Positions 18,273 to 27,505 of a stretch of DNA of 41,547 bases are shown in pieces. The notes under the pieces were generated by a model. It did not search any database. It was given only the letters and a program-made list of their open reading frames with translations, and had not been told where the DNA came from. Every line of letters starts with the position of its first letter. Position 1 is the stretch's first letter. Position numbers and translations under genes: made by a program. Source of the DNA: Saprospiraceae bacterium (lineage in GTDB: Bacteria > Bacteroidota > Bacteroidia > Chitinophagales > Saprospiraceae); contig JAHDFB010000025.1 of NCBI GenBank assembly GCA_020628475.1, positions 1 through 41,547 of the forward strand, given 5' to 3'.

Positions 18273-18953
18273 TTATTCTCGGGGGTATGGTGAGTTTCTT
18301 TGAAATCGAACTGAAAAATGGTGTTTACGAGTATTTTTCACCAATTCTGATGCCACGTGCTTTGTAAAGCCAATCAAATCAAAGGCTTCACCCAAAATCC
18401 GCATTGCATTTTTCTTCTTTTTCTTCCCTCTGGAACTCAAAAAAATAGACCCCTTCCCCAACTTCCGTGGAATACGAAAATGCGATTTCTTCGATCGATA
18501 CTTTCTCCTACTTTGATGCAACTTCACCAACCGATTCTTCACCAGCTTAATAAACCGCATACATTCTCCCAAACTCTCAAAAAAATAACGCTCATATACG
18601 CTATGCACTTTACTTCCAGTCCGCCCCTGCTTACGATTCGTAAACTTTACAAATCGACTCAAAAACAATCGCATACGTTCCGAAATGACGCGCCAAACAT
18701 CTTCTTCCCTAAATTCTTGCCGAACTGATTCTGGCAAGGACTCGTAGGCATTAACTTTGACAATCATCACCCAGCCATCCTTCGTCAATAAATATTCATA
18801 GATCTTCAAATAAGAACTAAAATAGAAATTCGCCAAAATTAGAAACTGCCTGGCCTCTACTAAATCCTCGATAAACAACGAATTGGCGGATGATTTGCCT
18901 TGAAATACATAAAAACCGTTGCAAAATATCTTCTTAGTGCGTATCATAATCAT
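18273..18953 (-). CDS. Degenerate REP-associated tyrosine transposase (Y1/RAYT)-like protein
   Basis: The 226-residue protein aligns by eye to the Y1_Tnp/TnpA_REP fold: NSLFIEDLVEARQFLIL, the strand YLLTKDGWVMIVKV, then FLSRFVKFTNRKQGRTGSKVHSVYERYF and ESLGECMRFIKLVKNR, which parallel the RAYT segments for the second helix and strand, 'fNrr.gR.G.vf..ry', and 'lryIhlNPvr'. However, the HUH motif (NHVH in active members) is D59-G60-W61-V62 here, and the position of the nucleophilic Tyr in YIxxNP is Phe134. So it should not cut and join DNA. The C-terminus is very basic (RKYRSKKSHF, RGKKKKKN). The frame is intact, with no internal stop. It may be domesticated, a DNA or RNA binder, or a decaying transposase. 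It lies between uvrA and the TMTC-like gene. Confidence 0.6.
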   Translation of the reverse strand: MIMIRTKKIFCNGFYVFQGKSSANSLFIEDLVEARQFLILANFYFSSYLKIYEYLLTKDGWVMIVKVNAYESLPESVRQEFREEDVWRVISERMRLFLSRFVKFTNRKQGRTGSKVHSVYERYFFESLGECMRFIKLVKNRLVKLHQSRRKYRSKKSHFRIPRKLGKGSIFLSSRGKKKKKNAMRILGEAFDLIGFTKHVASELVKNTRKHHFSVRFQRNSPYPRE

Positions 18954-18985
18954 TACATTTTAATAAAAACTTATTCTCTCTTATT

Positions 18986-19019
18986 AGTGTAATGAACACT
19001 GGATTCCGTTCCAGTTTTT
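18986..19019. repeat. Two adjacent hairpins upstream of the RAYT-like gene
   Basis: AGTGT-AATGA-ACACT (18986-19000) is followed directly by ACTGGA-TTCCGT-TCCAGT (18998-19015), the two sharing three bases, and then TTTT on the plus strand. The second hairpin could act as a plus-strand terminator, but no plus-strand gene ends nearby. Paired hairpins at the edge of a Y1-transposase relative resemble the subterminal hairpins of IS200/IS605 or REP elements. Confidence 0.4.
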
Positions 19020-19077
19020 GTGATAAATTTTAAAAATATTTTACAACAACCTGAAAAACAAACCATTAAAAAAGCAA

Positions 19078-21891
19078 CTACAACTCCTTAGCTAAATATT
19101 CAGCCGTAAAACCAATGCCTTTTTTGACAATTTGCTCAGGAGTGCCTTTCGCTATAATCTTTCCTCCGCGTTTACCACCATCCGGTCCAACGTCTATAAT
19201 ATAATCTGCTACCTTCACCACGTCTAAATTGTGCTCGATTACCAAAACGGTATTTCCTCGTTCAACGAGTCGATTTAGCACATCCAACAAATGTTGAATA
19301 TCGCGAAAATGCAAGCCAGTGGTTGGTTCATCTAGAATATAAATGGTTTTTCCCGTATCCTTTTTAGACAATTCTTCAGCTAACTTGACCCGTTGAGCCT
19401 CTCCTCCGGAAAGAGTGGTCGCTTGCTGCCCTAATGTGATATATCCTAGTCCTACTTCTCGGAGCGTCTTTAATTTTCGATGAATAGATGGAATATTCTC
19501 AAAAAACTTCTCCGCGGTATTTACATTCATGTCCAACACATCGCTAATCGATTTTCCCTTAAACAAAACTTCTAGCGTTTCCCGATTATACCGCTTCCCC
19601 TGACATTTTTCACATTCGATATATACATCTGGAAGAAAATTCATTTCAATAACGCGCATTCCAGAACCTTGACATTCCTCGCACCGTCCTCCTTTTACAT
19701 TGAACGAAAATCGACCAGGCTTATAACCTCGAATTTGCGCTTCAGGTAAATTGGCATATAAACTTCGAATCGGTCCAAATAGCCCCGTATAAGTGGCAGG
19801 ATTGGAACGCGGCGTCCGTCCAATCGGAGATTGATCAATTTCAATAACCTTGTCCAAATGTTCCATACCGGATATCGAATCATATGGTAAAGGGATCTGA
19901 GTACTCTTATAGAAATGAGCCCTCAAAATTGGATATAAAGTTTGCTTAATCAAACTTGATTTACCAGAACCACTGACACCTGTTATACAACAGAATACAC
20001 CCAAGGGAACTTTTAGATGCACCTTCTGTAAGTTGTTTCCTGCGGCTCCTTTCAATTCCAAATAGGTTTTATGTCCTTTTCTACGCTTCGAAGGAACAGC
20101 AATTTCCTTTTTACCATTCAGATATTGGGCTGTAATAGAATCAAATTTCTTAAATTCGGTAGGTTTTCCGCGCCCGACAATCTCTCCACCATGTACACCC
20201 GCCCCAGGACCTAGATCAATTAAATAATCCGATTCTAACATGAAATCTTTATCGTGTTCCACAACCAGTACACTATTCCCTATTCTTGTTAAGTTTCTCA
20301 GCGCTTCAATCAAACGATCATTATCCCGTTGATGTAAGCCAATGCTTGGTTCATCTAATATATAAGTGATACCTGTTAATTGAGATCCAATCTGTGTGGC
20401 TAATCGAGTCCGTTGCGCCTCCCCTCCAGACAAGGTTCTTGCTGGTCTATTTAAATTCAGATAATCGAGTCCAACCTGCAGTAGGAAACCCAATCGCATT
20501 CTGATTTCTTTTAAAATATCTCGAGCAATATTTTTCTGCTTATCGTCTAAGTGATCTTCGATGGTTTCAAACCACGCATATAATTCATTGAGATCATAAA
20601 CGCCCAATTCTCCGATGTGCTTTCCGCCTAATTTAAAGTGTAAGGATTCTTTTTTTAATCGATATCCATTACAGCTAGGGCACGTAACGATAGTCATAAA
20701 AGCGGAAGCCCAGTTTCTTATTTTTTCCGATGTAGAATCGCTATACCATCGTTCTAGCATACGAATCAAGCCCTCATCTTCCAACTCGTACATCCAATCG
20801 TATTTGGCATAACTTTTTGAATCCTTCTTAGGATCTCCGTTCAAAATTATATCCAAGGCTTTTTTCGGAATATCCTTGACCGGTGTGCTAAAAGTAAATT
20901 TATATTTCTTGGCTATCTTACGCAGCTGCTTGAAGGTAATGGTATCTCGAACTTCGCCGAAAGGAACTATACCTACCTCATTAATACTCTTCGAATCATC
21001 TGGGATCACCTTATCCATATCCACAGAATTCAATTTACCCAATCCATTACAGGACTTGCAGGATCCGTAGGGAGAATTGAAAGAAAAAGTATTCGGCGAT
21101 GGCTCTTCATAAGAAACACCCGATTCAGGGTCCATCAATTGTTTAGAAAATGGAAAGACCTGATCTTTATCCATATCATAGACCATCATAAAATCACCTC
21201 CCATCTTCATGGCCGTTTGAATAGAACTGGTAATTCGATCTAAACGGTTTTCCGATACTTTAATGCGATCAACTACGATTTCGATATCATGTACTTTGTA
21301 CCGATCTACTTGTAATCCTTGGACCAAATCAATGATTTCTCCATCTACTCGAACCTTGGTATATCCTTTCTTTCTGGTTTGTTCAAACAGCTCACGGTAA
21401 TGCCCTTTTCGTCCGCGAACGACCGGAGCCAAAATAACAATCTTTCGATTGTTGAATTCCTCCATGATCAAATTAATCACCTTCGTTTCGGAATATTTGA
21501 TCATACGTTTACCCGTCTCATAGGAATAGGCCTCTCCAATTCGAGCATATAAAAGTCGAAGAAAATCATAAATCTCTGTGGTCGTACCTACTGTCGATCG
21601 AGGATTCCAGCCAGTCGTTTTTTGCTCAATAGATATCACCGGTGATAAGCCATTAATTTTCTCCACATCGGGTCGATCCATGCTTCCCAAAAATTGTCTA
21701 GCATACGAAGAAAAGGTCTCCACATACCGTCTTTGTCCTTCGGCATAAATCGTATCAAATGCTAGAGAAGATTTTCCAGATCCACTGACGCCAGTAATGA
21801 CGACCAGCTGATTCTTGGGAATATCTAGACTAATATCTTTTAGATTGTGCTCACGAGCACCTATGACTTCTATTTGATCATTTTTTGACAT
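19078..21891 (-). CDS. uvrA: Excinuclease ABC subunit A
   Basis: UvrA recognises bulky DNA lesions together with UvrB in nucleotide excision repair. The 937 residues match the family. Two ABC ATPase modules are visible, each with a Walker A (GVSGSGKSSLAF near residue 31 and GVSGSGKSSLIK in the second half) and a signature LSGGEAQR, and each with an inserted zinc module: CKSCNGLG paired with CPSCNGYRL, and CEECQGSG paired with CEKCQGKRYN. The terminal ILDEPTTGLHFRD and VIEHNLDVVK are intact. It begins 52 bases after the stop of a GT4 glycosyltransferase on the same strand and may be read from the same transcript, although the functions are unrelated. Confidence 0.98.
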   Translation of the reverse strand: MSKNDQIEVIGAREHNLKDISLDIPKNQLVVITGVSGSGKSSLAFDTIYAEGQRRYVETFSSYARQFLGSMDRPDVEKINGLSPVISIEQKTTGWNPRSTVGTTTEIYDFLRLLYARIGEAYSYETGKRMIKYSETKVINLIMEEFNNRKIVILAPVVRGRKGHYRELFEQTRKKGYTKVRVDGEIIDLVQGLQVDRYKVHDIEIVVDRIKVSENRLDRITSSIQTAMKMGGDFMMVYDMDKDQVFPFSKQLMDPESGVSYEEPSPNTFSFNSPYGSCKSCNGLGKLNSVDMDKVIPDDSKSINEVGIVPFGEVRDTITFKQLRKIAKKYKFTFSTPVKDIPKKALDIILNGDPKKDSKSYAKYDWMYELEDEGLIRMLERWYSDSTSEKIRNWASAFMTIVTCPSCNGYRLKKESLHFKLGGKHIGELGVYDLNELYAWFETIEDHLDDKQKNIARDILKEIRMRLGFLLQVGLDYLNLNRPARTLSGGEAQRTRLATQIGSQLTGITYILDEPSIGLHQRDNDRLIEALRNLTRIGNSVLVVEHDKDFMLESDYLIDLGPGAGVHGGEIVGRGKPTEFKKFDSITAQYLNGKKEIAVPSKRRKGHKTYLELKGAAGNNLQKVHLKVPLGVFCCITGVSGSGKSSLIKQTLYPILRAHFYKSTQIPLPYDSISGMEHLDKVIEIDQSPIGRTPRSNPATYTGLFGPIRSLYANLPEAQIRGYKPGRFSFNVKGGRCEECQGSGMRVIEMNFLPDVYIECEKCQGKRYNRETLEVLFKGKSISDVLDMNVNTAEKFFENIPSIHRKLKTLREVGLGYITLGQQATTLSGGEAQRVKLAEELSKKDTGKTIYILDEPTTGLHFRDIQHLLDVLNRLVERGNTVLVIEHNLDVVKVADYIIDVGPDGGKRGGKIIAKGTPEQIVKKGIGFTAEYLAKEL

Positions 21892-21943
21892 AAAGAGTAA
21901 ATACTATAAGCAAAGAAAGGTTCAAGCAAAAGCGTAAAGATGG

Positions 21944-23053
21944 TTAATTTGATTTGTTCAACTTTGCTATTTCTTGGTATATTTTTGAAGCACTTTCATC
22001 CCAAGAAAAATCTGCCATACGATCCTTACCATCTTTGACTGCTTGTCTACGCCAGTCTTCATCGGTTAAGGCATCAACTATGGCCGACGAAATGTCATTT
22101 ACATCGGTGGATTTCGCCACTTTTCCGATTTTATTTCCAACTTCCATCAAGGCAGGATCATCCGAGTGTACAATAGGGATTCCTGCAGCCATCGCCTCTA
22201 GCAAGGGGATTCCAAACCCTTCAAAAAGACTAACATATACAAATAATCTTGCCTGCTGCAATAAATTGTACTTGGTCTCTTCATCAACAGCACCTAGAAA
22301 AATAATATCCTCTTTAAAGCGAAGCTGCTCCAAAACCGTGTCGAGGGTATCATTTCCAAAAGCTTTTCGTCCAGCCAAAACTAACTTTATACGTTTCGAG
22401 GGTTGCTTTTCCCTGAAATCATTATAAGCTTGAATCAATCGTATGATATTTTTTCGAGGATGAATAGAGCCTAGATATAGGATATAATCTTCAGAAATGA
22501 TAGAACGACTTGGATATGGCTTTTGCTCAGGAAGCGCATTATATGCCACTGCTATTTCTTGATCGGGCTTACGCCCAAAATGGGCAACGATATCATCTCG
22601 CGTTGTTTTAGACACTGCAACGATACGGTCTGCCTTCTTATAAAAAAGTGGCATCATTTTTTGATAATAGGACAAATGCCCCCTTTTCATGGATGCGGGA
22701 TAATGCAAATACGTAAGGTCATGAATCACCAATAATTGAGGCACCTCTGTCGTCATGCTTGTAAATCCATCTGGACTAAAAAATACATCTATTCGGTGTT
22801 TTCTTAAGGCTTTCGCCATACTTCTATCAAACCAAATCTTCCATAAAATGGGATGTCTTGAAGGAGGGAATACATGTACGGCATGAACATTTTCCGCAAT
22901 CAGAAATTGCTCGTCATACGGGCGATCAAAAAACAGATAAAACTGATCCTGAGGATTGGCCAATATCATACGCTTCGAAATCTCCCAAGTATAGCGTGCG
23001 ATGCCTTCCATTCGATGGGTTAGTAACAGTCTTGTATTAATCCCTATTCTCAA
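21944..23053 (-). CDS. Glycosyltransferase family 4 (GT-B) protein
   Basis: A cytoplasmic GT-B enzyme that probably transfers a sugar from a nucleotide donor in cell-wall or exopolysaccharide synthesis. The N-terminal domain starts RIGINTRLLLTHRMEGIARYTWE; the donor-binding C-terminal domain has YLGSIHPRKNIIRLIQAY, LVLAGRKAF and the family signature LFEGFGIPLLEAMAAGIPIVHSD, with the Glu pair (E-x7-E) typical of retaining GT4 enzymes. I prefer the TTG at 23051-23053 as the start, since a GGAGG sits about 15 bases before it; a TTG nine codons earlier (23078-23080) would give 378 residues. No ATG is in a suitable place. Donor and acceptor are not predictable. uvrA follows on the same strand. Confidence 0.88.
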   Translation of the reverse strand: MRIGINTRLLLTHRMEGIARYTWEISKRMILANPQDQFYLFFDRPYDEQFLIAENVHAVHVFPPSRHPILWKIWFDRSMAKALRKHRIDVFFSPDGFTSMTTEVPQLLVIHDLTYLHYPASMKRGHLSYYQKMMPLFYKKADRIVAVSKTTRDDIVAHFGRKPDQEIAVAYNALPEQKPYPSRSIISEDYILYLGSIHPRKNIIRLIQAYNDFREKQPSKRIKLVLAGRKAFGNDTLDTVLEQLRFKEDIIFLGAVDEETKYNLLQQARLFVYVSLFEGFGIPLLEAMAAGIPIVHSDDPALMEVGNKIGKVAKSTDVNDISSAIVDALTDEDWRRQAVKDGKDRMADFSWDESASKIYQEIAKLNKSN

Positions 23054-23153
23054 TCGTCTAAATTGTATTCCTCCTTTCAAAAGTATAATTAATCTTAGGA
23101 GAAGTGAAACTATTTCTAGGCTTTAGAACTTAATACAGTAATAAAAGAAAAAT

Positions 23154-23678
23154 ATGAAATCCTTATTGATCGCTATAGCAGTAGTCGCCGTTGTTTTTGC
23201 TGGCCGCTATCTCTACATGAAGCCAAAGTTTATGATGGGATCTTCCGTACCAAACTTTGAAACCAATTTGAAAGACAATCGTCCTTTCCAATTGGAAGCA
23301 CTTTATAAGGATAATATCGTATTGCTTGATTTCTGGGGATCATGGTGTGGACCATGTCGAGCTGATAATCCGAAATTAGTAAAATTGTACGATGAATTTC
23401 ATGGACAATCCTTTGATGGATTCGATGATTTCGAAATCGTTAGCGTGGCCATCGAAACAAGAAAAGAATCCTGGGAAAGAGCCATACAACAAGATGATCT
23501 GAAATGGGAATACCATATCGGACAATTTGATCGATTTTCTTCTCCTATTGCCAAGCAATATGGCGTTCGAGAAATTCCAACCACCTATCTAATCAACACC
23601 AATGGTAAAATCATAGGCGTCAATATGACATATGATGAAATCAAGTCTTTCCTAAGTCAAAAATTATCGAACAAATAG
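23154..23678 (+). CDS. TlpA-like membrane-anchored thioredoxin
   Basis: This 174-residue protein has an N-terminal membrane anchor (residues 4-20, LLIAIAVVAVVFAGRYL) and a TlpA/AhpC-TSA-type thioredoxin fold facing the periplasm. The redox motif WGSWCGPC has Cys65 and Cys68, and the cis-proline strand is REIPTTYLIN. A helix insertion after the motif (DEFHGQSFDGFDDFEIVSVAIETR) is typical of the TlpA/ResA group. It likely reduces or exchanges disulfides in exported proteins or cytochrome c. It is followed by a 96-base gap and then grpE, so linkage to the chaperone genes is uncertain. Confidence 0.88.
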   Translation: MKSLLIAIAVVAVVFAGRYLYMKPKFMMGSSVPNFETNLKDNRPFQLEALYKDNIVLLDFWGSWCGPCRADNPKLVKLYDEFHGQSFDGFDDFEIVSVAIETRKESWERAIQQDDLKWEYHIGQFDRFSSPIAKQYGVREIPTTYLINTNGKIIGVNMTYDEIKSFLSQKLSNK

Positions 23679-23774
23679 TCATAGAATTCAATGCTTTTTA
23701 TGACAATCTGTCTTTTGAAATATAAAGGCAAGATACTTGCTATATATTAGCTTAGGAATGATTCCAAAGTAAGA

Positions 23775-24347
23775 ATGAATATATTCAATAAAATAAAGAA
23801 TAAAGTGAAAAAGGATAGTACAGAAGAAATTCAGGAAAATCTAGAAGAAAACAAGAAAGCGAAGGCCACTAAAAAATCGAAAAAACCAACGCTAAAAGAA
23901 CAACTCAAAGAAAAAGAAGGCGAGTTGGCAGAATTAAAAGATAAGTATCTACGAATTTTTGCTGAATTTGATAATTTCAAGAAAAGAACGATAAAGGAAA
24001 AAATGGACTTCATGCGGAATGCTTCGCAGGACGTATTGAGTGACATTTTACCAGTTATTGACGATTTTGATCGCGCCAAACAAGTATCGGACAGCGAAGA
24101 TTCCGAGGAGCAGTTCCCCGAAGGTGTCACTTTGGTATACAATAAATTGAATGGTGTGCTGAAATCAAAAGGAATCAAAGAGATGGAATCAACCGGAGAA
24201 GTTTTTGATTCCGAATTACATGAAGCTATCACAAAAATTCCTGCACCTACTGAAGAGTTAAAAGGCAAAATCGTGGATACCATTCAAAAAGGATATTACT
24301 TACATGACAAGATTATTCGTCATGCCAAAGTAGTAGTCGGAGAATAA
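23775..24347 (+). CDS. grpE: Nucleotide exchange factor GrpE
   Basis: GrpE releases ADP from DnaK so that the Hsp70 cycle can continue. The protein has 190 residues: a very charged N-terminal tail (about 1-45, Lys/Glu), a long coiled-coil helix ([28 protein letters not shown]), then the four-helix and beta domain with [30 protein letters not shown] and the family C-terminal signature [18 protein letters not shown]. The stop lies 8 bases before the dnaJ start, so both are made from one message, while dnaK is not in the window. No CIRCE element was seen upstream. Confidence 0.97.
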   Translation: MNIFNKIKNKVKKDSTEEIQENLEENKKAKATKKSKKPTLKEQLKEKEGELAELKDKYLRIFAEFDNFKKRTIKEKMDFMRNASQDVLSDILPVIDDFDRAKQVSDSEDSEEQFPEGVTLVYNKLNGVLKSKGIKEMESTGEVFDSELHEAITKIPAPTEELKGKIVDTIQKGYYLHDKIIRHAKVVVGE

Positions 24348-24355
24348 GAATAATT

Positions 24356-25507
24356 ATGGCTAAAAGAGATTTTTATGAAGTTCTAGGCGTCAGCAAATCT
24401 GTTGATGAAAAAGAACTGAAAAAAGCATATAGAAAAATTGCAATGAAGTATCACCCGGATAGAAACCCAGGTGATCAAGCGGCAGAAGAAAAATTTAAAG
24501 AAGCGGCAGAAGCCTACGAAGTATTAAGTGATCCTGATAAAAAGGCGAGATATGACCGCTTTGGACATGATGGCGTTAATGCTCAATATGGAGGCCGTGG
24601 AGGAGCGACCATGGAAGATATTTTCAGCCAATTTGGCGATATCTTTGGAAACTCAGGCAGTCCATTTGACAGTTTCTTTGGAGGATCTCAGGGTAGAACA
24701 CGCTCTACTCAGGGACAACGCGGATCTAACTTAAGAATCAAAGCGGCACTTACCTTAGAGGAAATAGCCAATGGAGTCAGTAAAAAGATCAAGGTTAAGA
24801 AACAAGTAGGATGTAAGAGTTGTAAAGGCACCGGTGCTAAAGATGCGTCTTCTGTGAAAACATGTGGCACATGTTCCGGAAGTGGTTACGTACGACAAGT
24901 AAAAAATACCTTCTTAGGGGCCATGCAGACAACAACAGCCTGCCCAACTTGTGCAGGTTCTGGAAAACAAATTACAGCCAACTGTAATGAATGTCGAGGA
25001 TCTGGAAGAACAATGGACGAAGAAATCGTGCAAATGGATATTCCTGCTGGAGTTGAAGATGGTATGCAATTATCTATGAGGGGAAAAGGAAATGCTGGTA
25101 AAAACGGTGGCCCAGCGGGTGACCTATTAATTAGCATTGAAGAAAAACCCCATGAGCATTTCAAACGAGATGGACAAAATGTGATCTACGATCTATTTAT
25201 CAATTTTGCAGATGCGGCACTGGGCACGAGCGTCGATGTACCGACTTTAGAGAACAAGGTAAAAATCAAAGTTCCTAGTGGAACGCAAGGTGGCAAAATA
25301 TTCCGATTAAGAGGTAAAGGATTACCGGCTATTCAGGGTTATGGAAAAGGTGATCAATTGATTCATGTTAATATTTGGACACCTAAAGTGCTCAACAAAG
25401 AAGAGAAACAGTTGATGGAAAAACTACGCTCGATGCCTAATTTCAAACCAGATCCTGGCAAAGAAGAACGTGGTTTCTTTGAAAAAATGCGCGACTATTT
25501 CAATTAG
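24356..25507 (+). CDS. dnaJ: Chaperone protein DnaJ
   Basis: DnaJ delivers unfolded clients to DnaK and stimulates its ATPase. The 383 residues show all parts in order: J domain with the HPD at 33-35 ([10 protein letters not shown]), a Gly/Phe-rich linker (about 75-125, [17 protein letters not shown]), the four zinc repeats [24 protein letters not shown] and CNECRGSG, and the C-terminal substrate domains ending [12 protein letters not shown]. It is translationally linked to grpE, 8 bases apart, and is followed 16 bases after its stop by a strong terminator. This is a full type I DnaJ. Confidence 0.98.
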   Translation: MAKRDFYEVLGVSKSVDEKELKKAYRKIAMKYHPDRNPGDQAAEEKFKEAAEAYEVLSDPDKKARYDRFGHDGVNAQYGGRGGATMEDIFSQFGDIFGNSGSPFDSFFGGSQGRTRSTQGQRGSNLRIKAALTLEEIANGVSKKIKVKKQVGCKSCKGTGAKDASSVKTCGTCSGSGYVRQVKNTFLGAMQTTTACPTCAGSGKQITANCNECRGSGRTMDEEIVQMDIPAGVEDGMQLSMRGKGNAGKNGGPAGDLLISIEEKPHEHFKRDGQNVIYDLFINFADAALGTSVDVPTLENKVKIKVPSGTQGGKIFRLRGKGLPAIQGYGKGDQLIHVNIWTPKVLNKEEKQLMEKLRSMPNFKPDPGKEERGFFEKMRDYFN

Positions 25508-25521
25508 TCCTTCTCATAAAA

Positions 25522-25562
25522 TTAAAAGAGCATTGCAACAATACTATGCAATGCTCTTTTAA
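25522..25562 (+). terminator. Strong hairpin terminator after dnaJ
   Basis: A perfect inverted repeat: 16 bases (25522-25537, core AAAAGAGCATTGCA) pair with 25547-25562 around a 9-base loop. The right arm ends in TTTT. It lies right after dnaJ and just before gldH, so it should end the grpE-dnaJ transcript. Confidence 0.85.
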
Positions 25563-25575
25563 AGTTTATACTATA

Positions 25576-26055
25576 ATGATGTTCAAAAAAGTCCAATTTA
25601 CCTTAGTTATTATTCTCTCCTCTTTATTTCTTCTTTCTTGTGACAAAGGAGTTGTATACGAACAAAAGGTGGCTATTGAAGGAGAATCTTGGAATTACGA
25701 TGATCCTCTACTATTCGAATTTGAAGTAAAGGACACCACTGAATATTATGAATTGGTAACGGACATCTTTTACAATCCTGACTTTTCATATGAAAACTTT
25801 TACGTACGTATAGCCACCGAATTTCCATCAGGTAACAAGGCAGATGATGTTGTATCCTTTCAAATTGCAAACAAAATGGGCGGTTGGATTGGATCTTGCG
25901 ATTCCAAAGAATGTGAAACCGAACTTATTCTTCAAGATCGATTTCGCTTCAAAGAAATCGGTGCACACAAATTATATATTGAAAATTATTCTCGGGAAGC
26001 TTTATCCGGCATTCATGCCATTCGATTGAAACTATATGATACCTCTAAAATGTAA
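25576..26055 (+). CDS. gldH: Gliding motility/T9SS lipoprotein GldH
   Basis: A 159-residue lipoprotein: signal MMFKKVQFTLVIILSSLFLLSC with the lipidated Cys at 22, then a beta-rich domain with WNYDDPLLFEFEVKDTTEYYELV, FYVRIATEFPSGNKADDVVSFQIANKMGGWIG and the C-terminal REALSGIHAIRLKL. This layout (aromatic-rich first strand, the D-x-V turn, 'GxWxG', 'L-x-GI') matches GldH, a lipoprotein needed for gliding in Flavobacterium and linked to the T9SS motor proteins. The start is one of the tandem ATG codons at 25576 or 25579; an upstream ATG at 25546 would lie inside the dnaJ terminator and is unlikely. Its motility role here is unproven, since non-gliding relatives also carry GldH. Confidence 0.83.
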   Translation: MMFKKVQFTLVIILSSLFLLSCDKGVVYEQKVAIEGESWNYDDPLLFEFEVKDTTEYYELVTDIFYNPDFSYENFYVRIATEFPSGNKADDVVSFQIANKMGGWIGSCDSKECETELILQDRFRFKEIGAHKLYIENYSREALSGIHAIRLKLYDTSKM

Positions 26056-26077
26056 TATCTGATCGCTCCTGATACGT

Positions 26078-27460
26078 TTATTTGTTTCTAGCAAACTCTA
26101 ATTGTTCTTGTAGTAACTCCATCGCTTCTTCCCACTCCTCTACCTCGACGACATCATCGAATACTTGATTTTCTTCGATGACCGCGTCACGAATTTGAGC
26201 CTTCCATTGATCCAACTTGGCATCGATCGATTCTTTCGTCATGACATCTCCCAGCAATCGATCTTTATGATATTGATACAAATCATCGAAGCTCGCCCAA
26301 CCGGCAACGATTTTGTCACAAGCTGCTGATCGTTGCTTCGCATTCCAACTTCCATATCCGAAAGGCTGACAATCATTACTTATTTCTCCAAACGCATCCG
26401 CTATAGGCGTCACCGGATTTTCATTTTGAATAATATTCTCAAAGGCATTATCTAAATCCCATGGAATCAGATGCACTTTTTGATTAGTCGGTTCTTCATA
26501 CCAATAGAAATTATGAGGTGAGCAAAAATTACCCGAACAGTACCAATGAAATGGCCCATCATCATGACGGATCGTGCGATCTACTACAATCATCGACATC
26601 GTTTCGTCCATATCCATACGATTTTGAAGAATATCAGAAGCCTGATCCCCCTGAGCAGAACGCATAGATTGTCCAAAACTTTTGAATATATCGAAACTTG
26701 GATTATCATCTTCATTTGTTCTTAATGCTTGGAAAAATTCCTGATTAGATGGAATATTCTCCTGCATGTCCAGCGGCCACAATTCCTTATATAAATTACC
26801 CGCATCGTCGTCAAAATTTTCTTTGATAAACCGCTTGTCTATTTGCTCAACCAAGGAAAATAATCCAGCAAAATCACCATTAATTTCCAGTCTAGCATGC
26901 ACTGCTCTGGGTGCTGGAACACCCATTTCTCGAAACAGATAATAGCCCAACCGATCATGCATTTTGGAATCATCCAGATTCATGGAATGAAACTGCAATT
27001 TCTTTAGGCCATAAAATCGCTCTTCACGCCCCTCCCAATTGATCTTGATTTTCATGGAAAGTTTACTACATGTCTTAAAGCCAGAAGGATTGGTCCAATC
27101 GTTTCCCGATACACATCCTACAAAACCACCTACAGAACCTTTATATCGAATTCCTACGGGACTAATGGTATCGGATTCAAACACCAACATACCTTCCACA
27201 TATTTTTCAGCTGTAGGATTACTATTAATCTCATGTAAAGCACTCCCTGACAAAATCAACGAATAGGTGCGTAACGCCTCTTGATCAAAGATATACTCCG
27301 AATCTCCCGTTATATAAGCCTCATCACCTGTAGGAACGAATTCAGGTACAGAAATTTCAGGATAATCATTCGGTGGCAGCGTCTTCGTGCATTGGCTTCC
27401 TCCAAGAACAATGGTACAATAAAGTATGAATTGACGTACTGACATATATAAAACTATCAA
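26078..27460 (-). CDS. CotH-like kinase family lipoprotein
   Basis: This 460-residue protein carries a lipoprotein signal ending in LGGSQC and a CotH domain: VGIRYKGSVGGFVG, LSMKIKINWE, RFYGLKKLQFHSMNLDDSKMHDRLGYYLFREMGVPAPRAVHARLEINGDFAGLFSLVEQIDKRF, then IVVDRTIRHDDG and the metal-binding strand LIPWDLDNAF. CotH proteins are atypical surface kinases (spore coat CotH of Bacillus phosphorylates other coat proteins; others bind host receptors); the catalytic residues look present. Met1 (MIVLYM) or Met6 could be the start. The C-terminus is acidic and helical. It is 45 bases downstream of a T9SS-sorted protein, possibly a partner or substrate. Confidence 0.9.
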   Translation of the reverse strand: MIVLYMSVRQFILYCTIVLGGSQCTKTLPPNDYPEISVPEFVPTGDEAYITGDSEYIFDQEALRTYSLILSGSALHEINSNPTAEKYVEGMLVFESDTISPVGIRYKGSVGGFVGCVSGNDWTNPSGFKTCSKLSMKIKINWEGREERFYGLKKLQFHSMNLDDSKMHDRLGYYLFREMGVPAPRAVHARLEINGDFAGLFSLVEQIDKRFIKENFDDDAGNLYKELWPLDMQENIPSNQEFFQALRTNEDDNPSFDIFKSFGQSMRSAQGDQASDILQNRMDMDETMSMIVVDRTIRHDDGPFHWYCSGNFCSPHNFYWYEEPTNQKVHLIPWDLDNAFENIIQNENPVTPIADAFGEISNDCQPFGYGSWNAKQRSAACDKIVAGWASFDDLYQYHKDRLLGDVMTKESIDAKLDQWKAQIRDAVIEENQVFDDVVEVEEWEEAMELLQEQLEFARNK

Positions 27461-27505
27461 TTATTTAAGAGTTTTAGCTGCCAAGCCTCCAACTTTTAGA
27501 CGAAA

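Noticed and set aside
18357-18728. 123-residue plus-strand frame opposite the RAYT-like gene
   Set aside because: The minus-strand frame gives the Y1-like pattern; the plus-strand product has no domain and is Ser/Pro/Thr-rich as expected of a shadow frame.
23709-23774. Heat-shock promoter or CIRCE element before grpE
   Set aside because: TTTTG and TACTTG are present, but the spacing does not fit the Bacteroidota consensus and there is no TTAGCACTC-N9-GAGTGCTAA repeat.
23831-24283. 150-residue minus-strand frame opposite grpE
   Set aside because: Antisense to an unmistakable GrpE; low-complexity Ser/Phe composition.
25546-25575. Upstream ATG for a longer GldH
   Set aside because: It would begin inside the dnaJ terminator hairpin and put ten residues before a normal lipoprotein signal. 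The tandem ATG at 25576/25579 is better.
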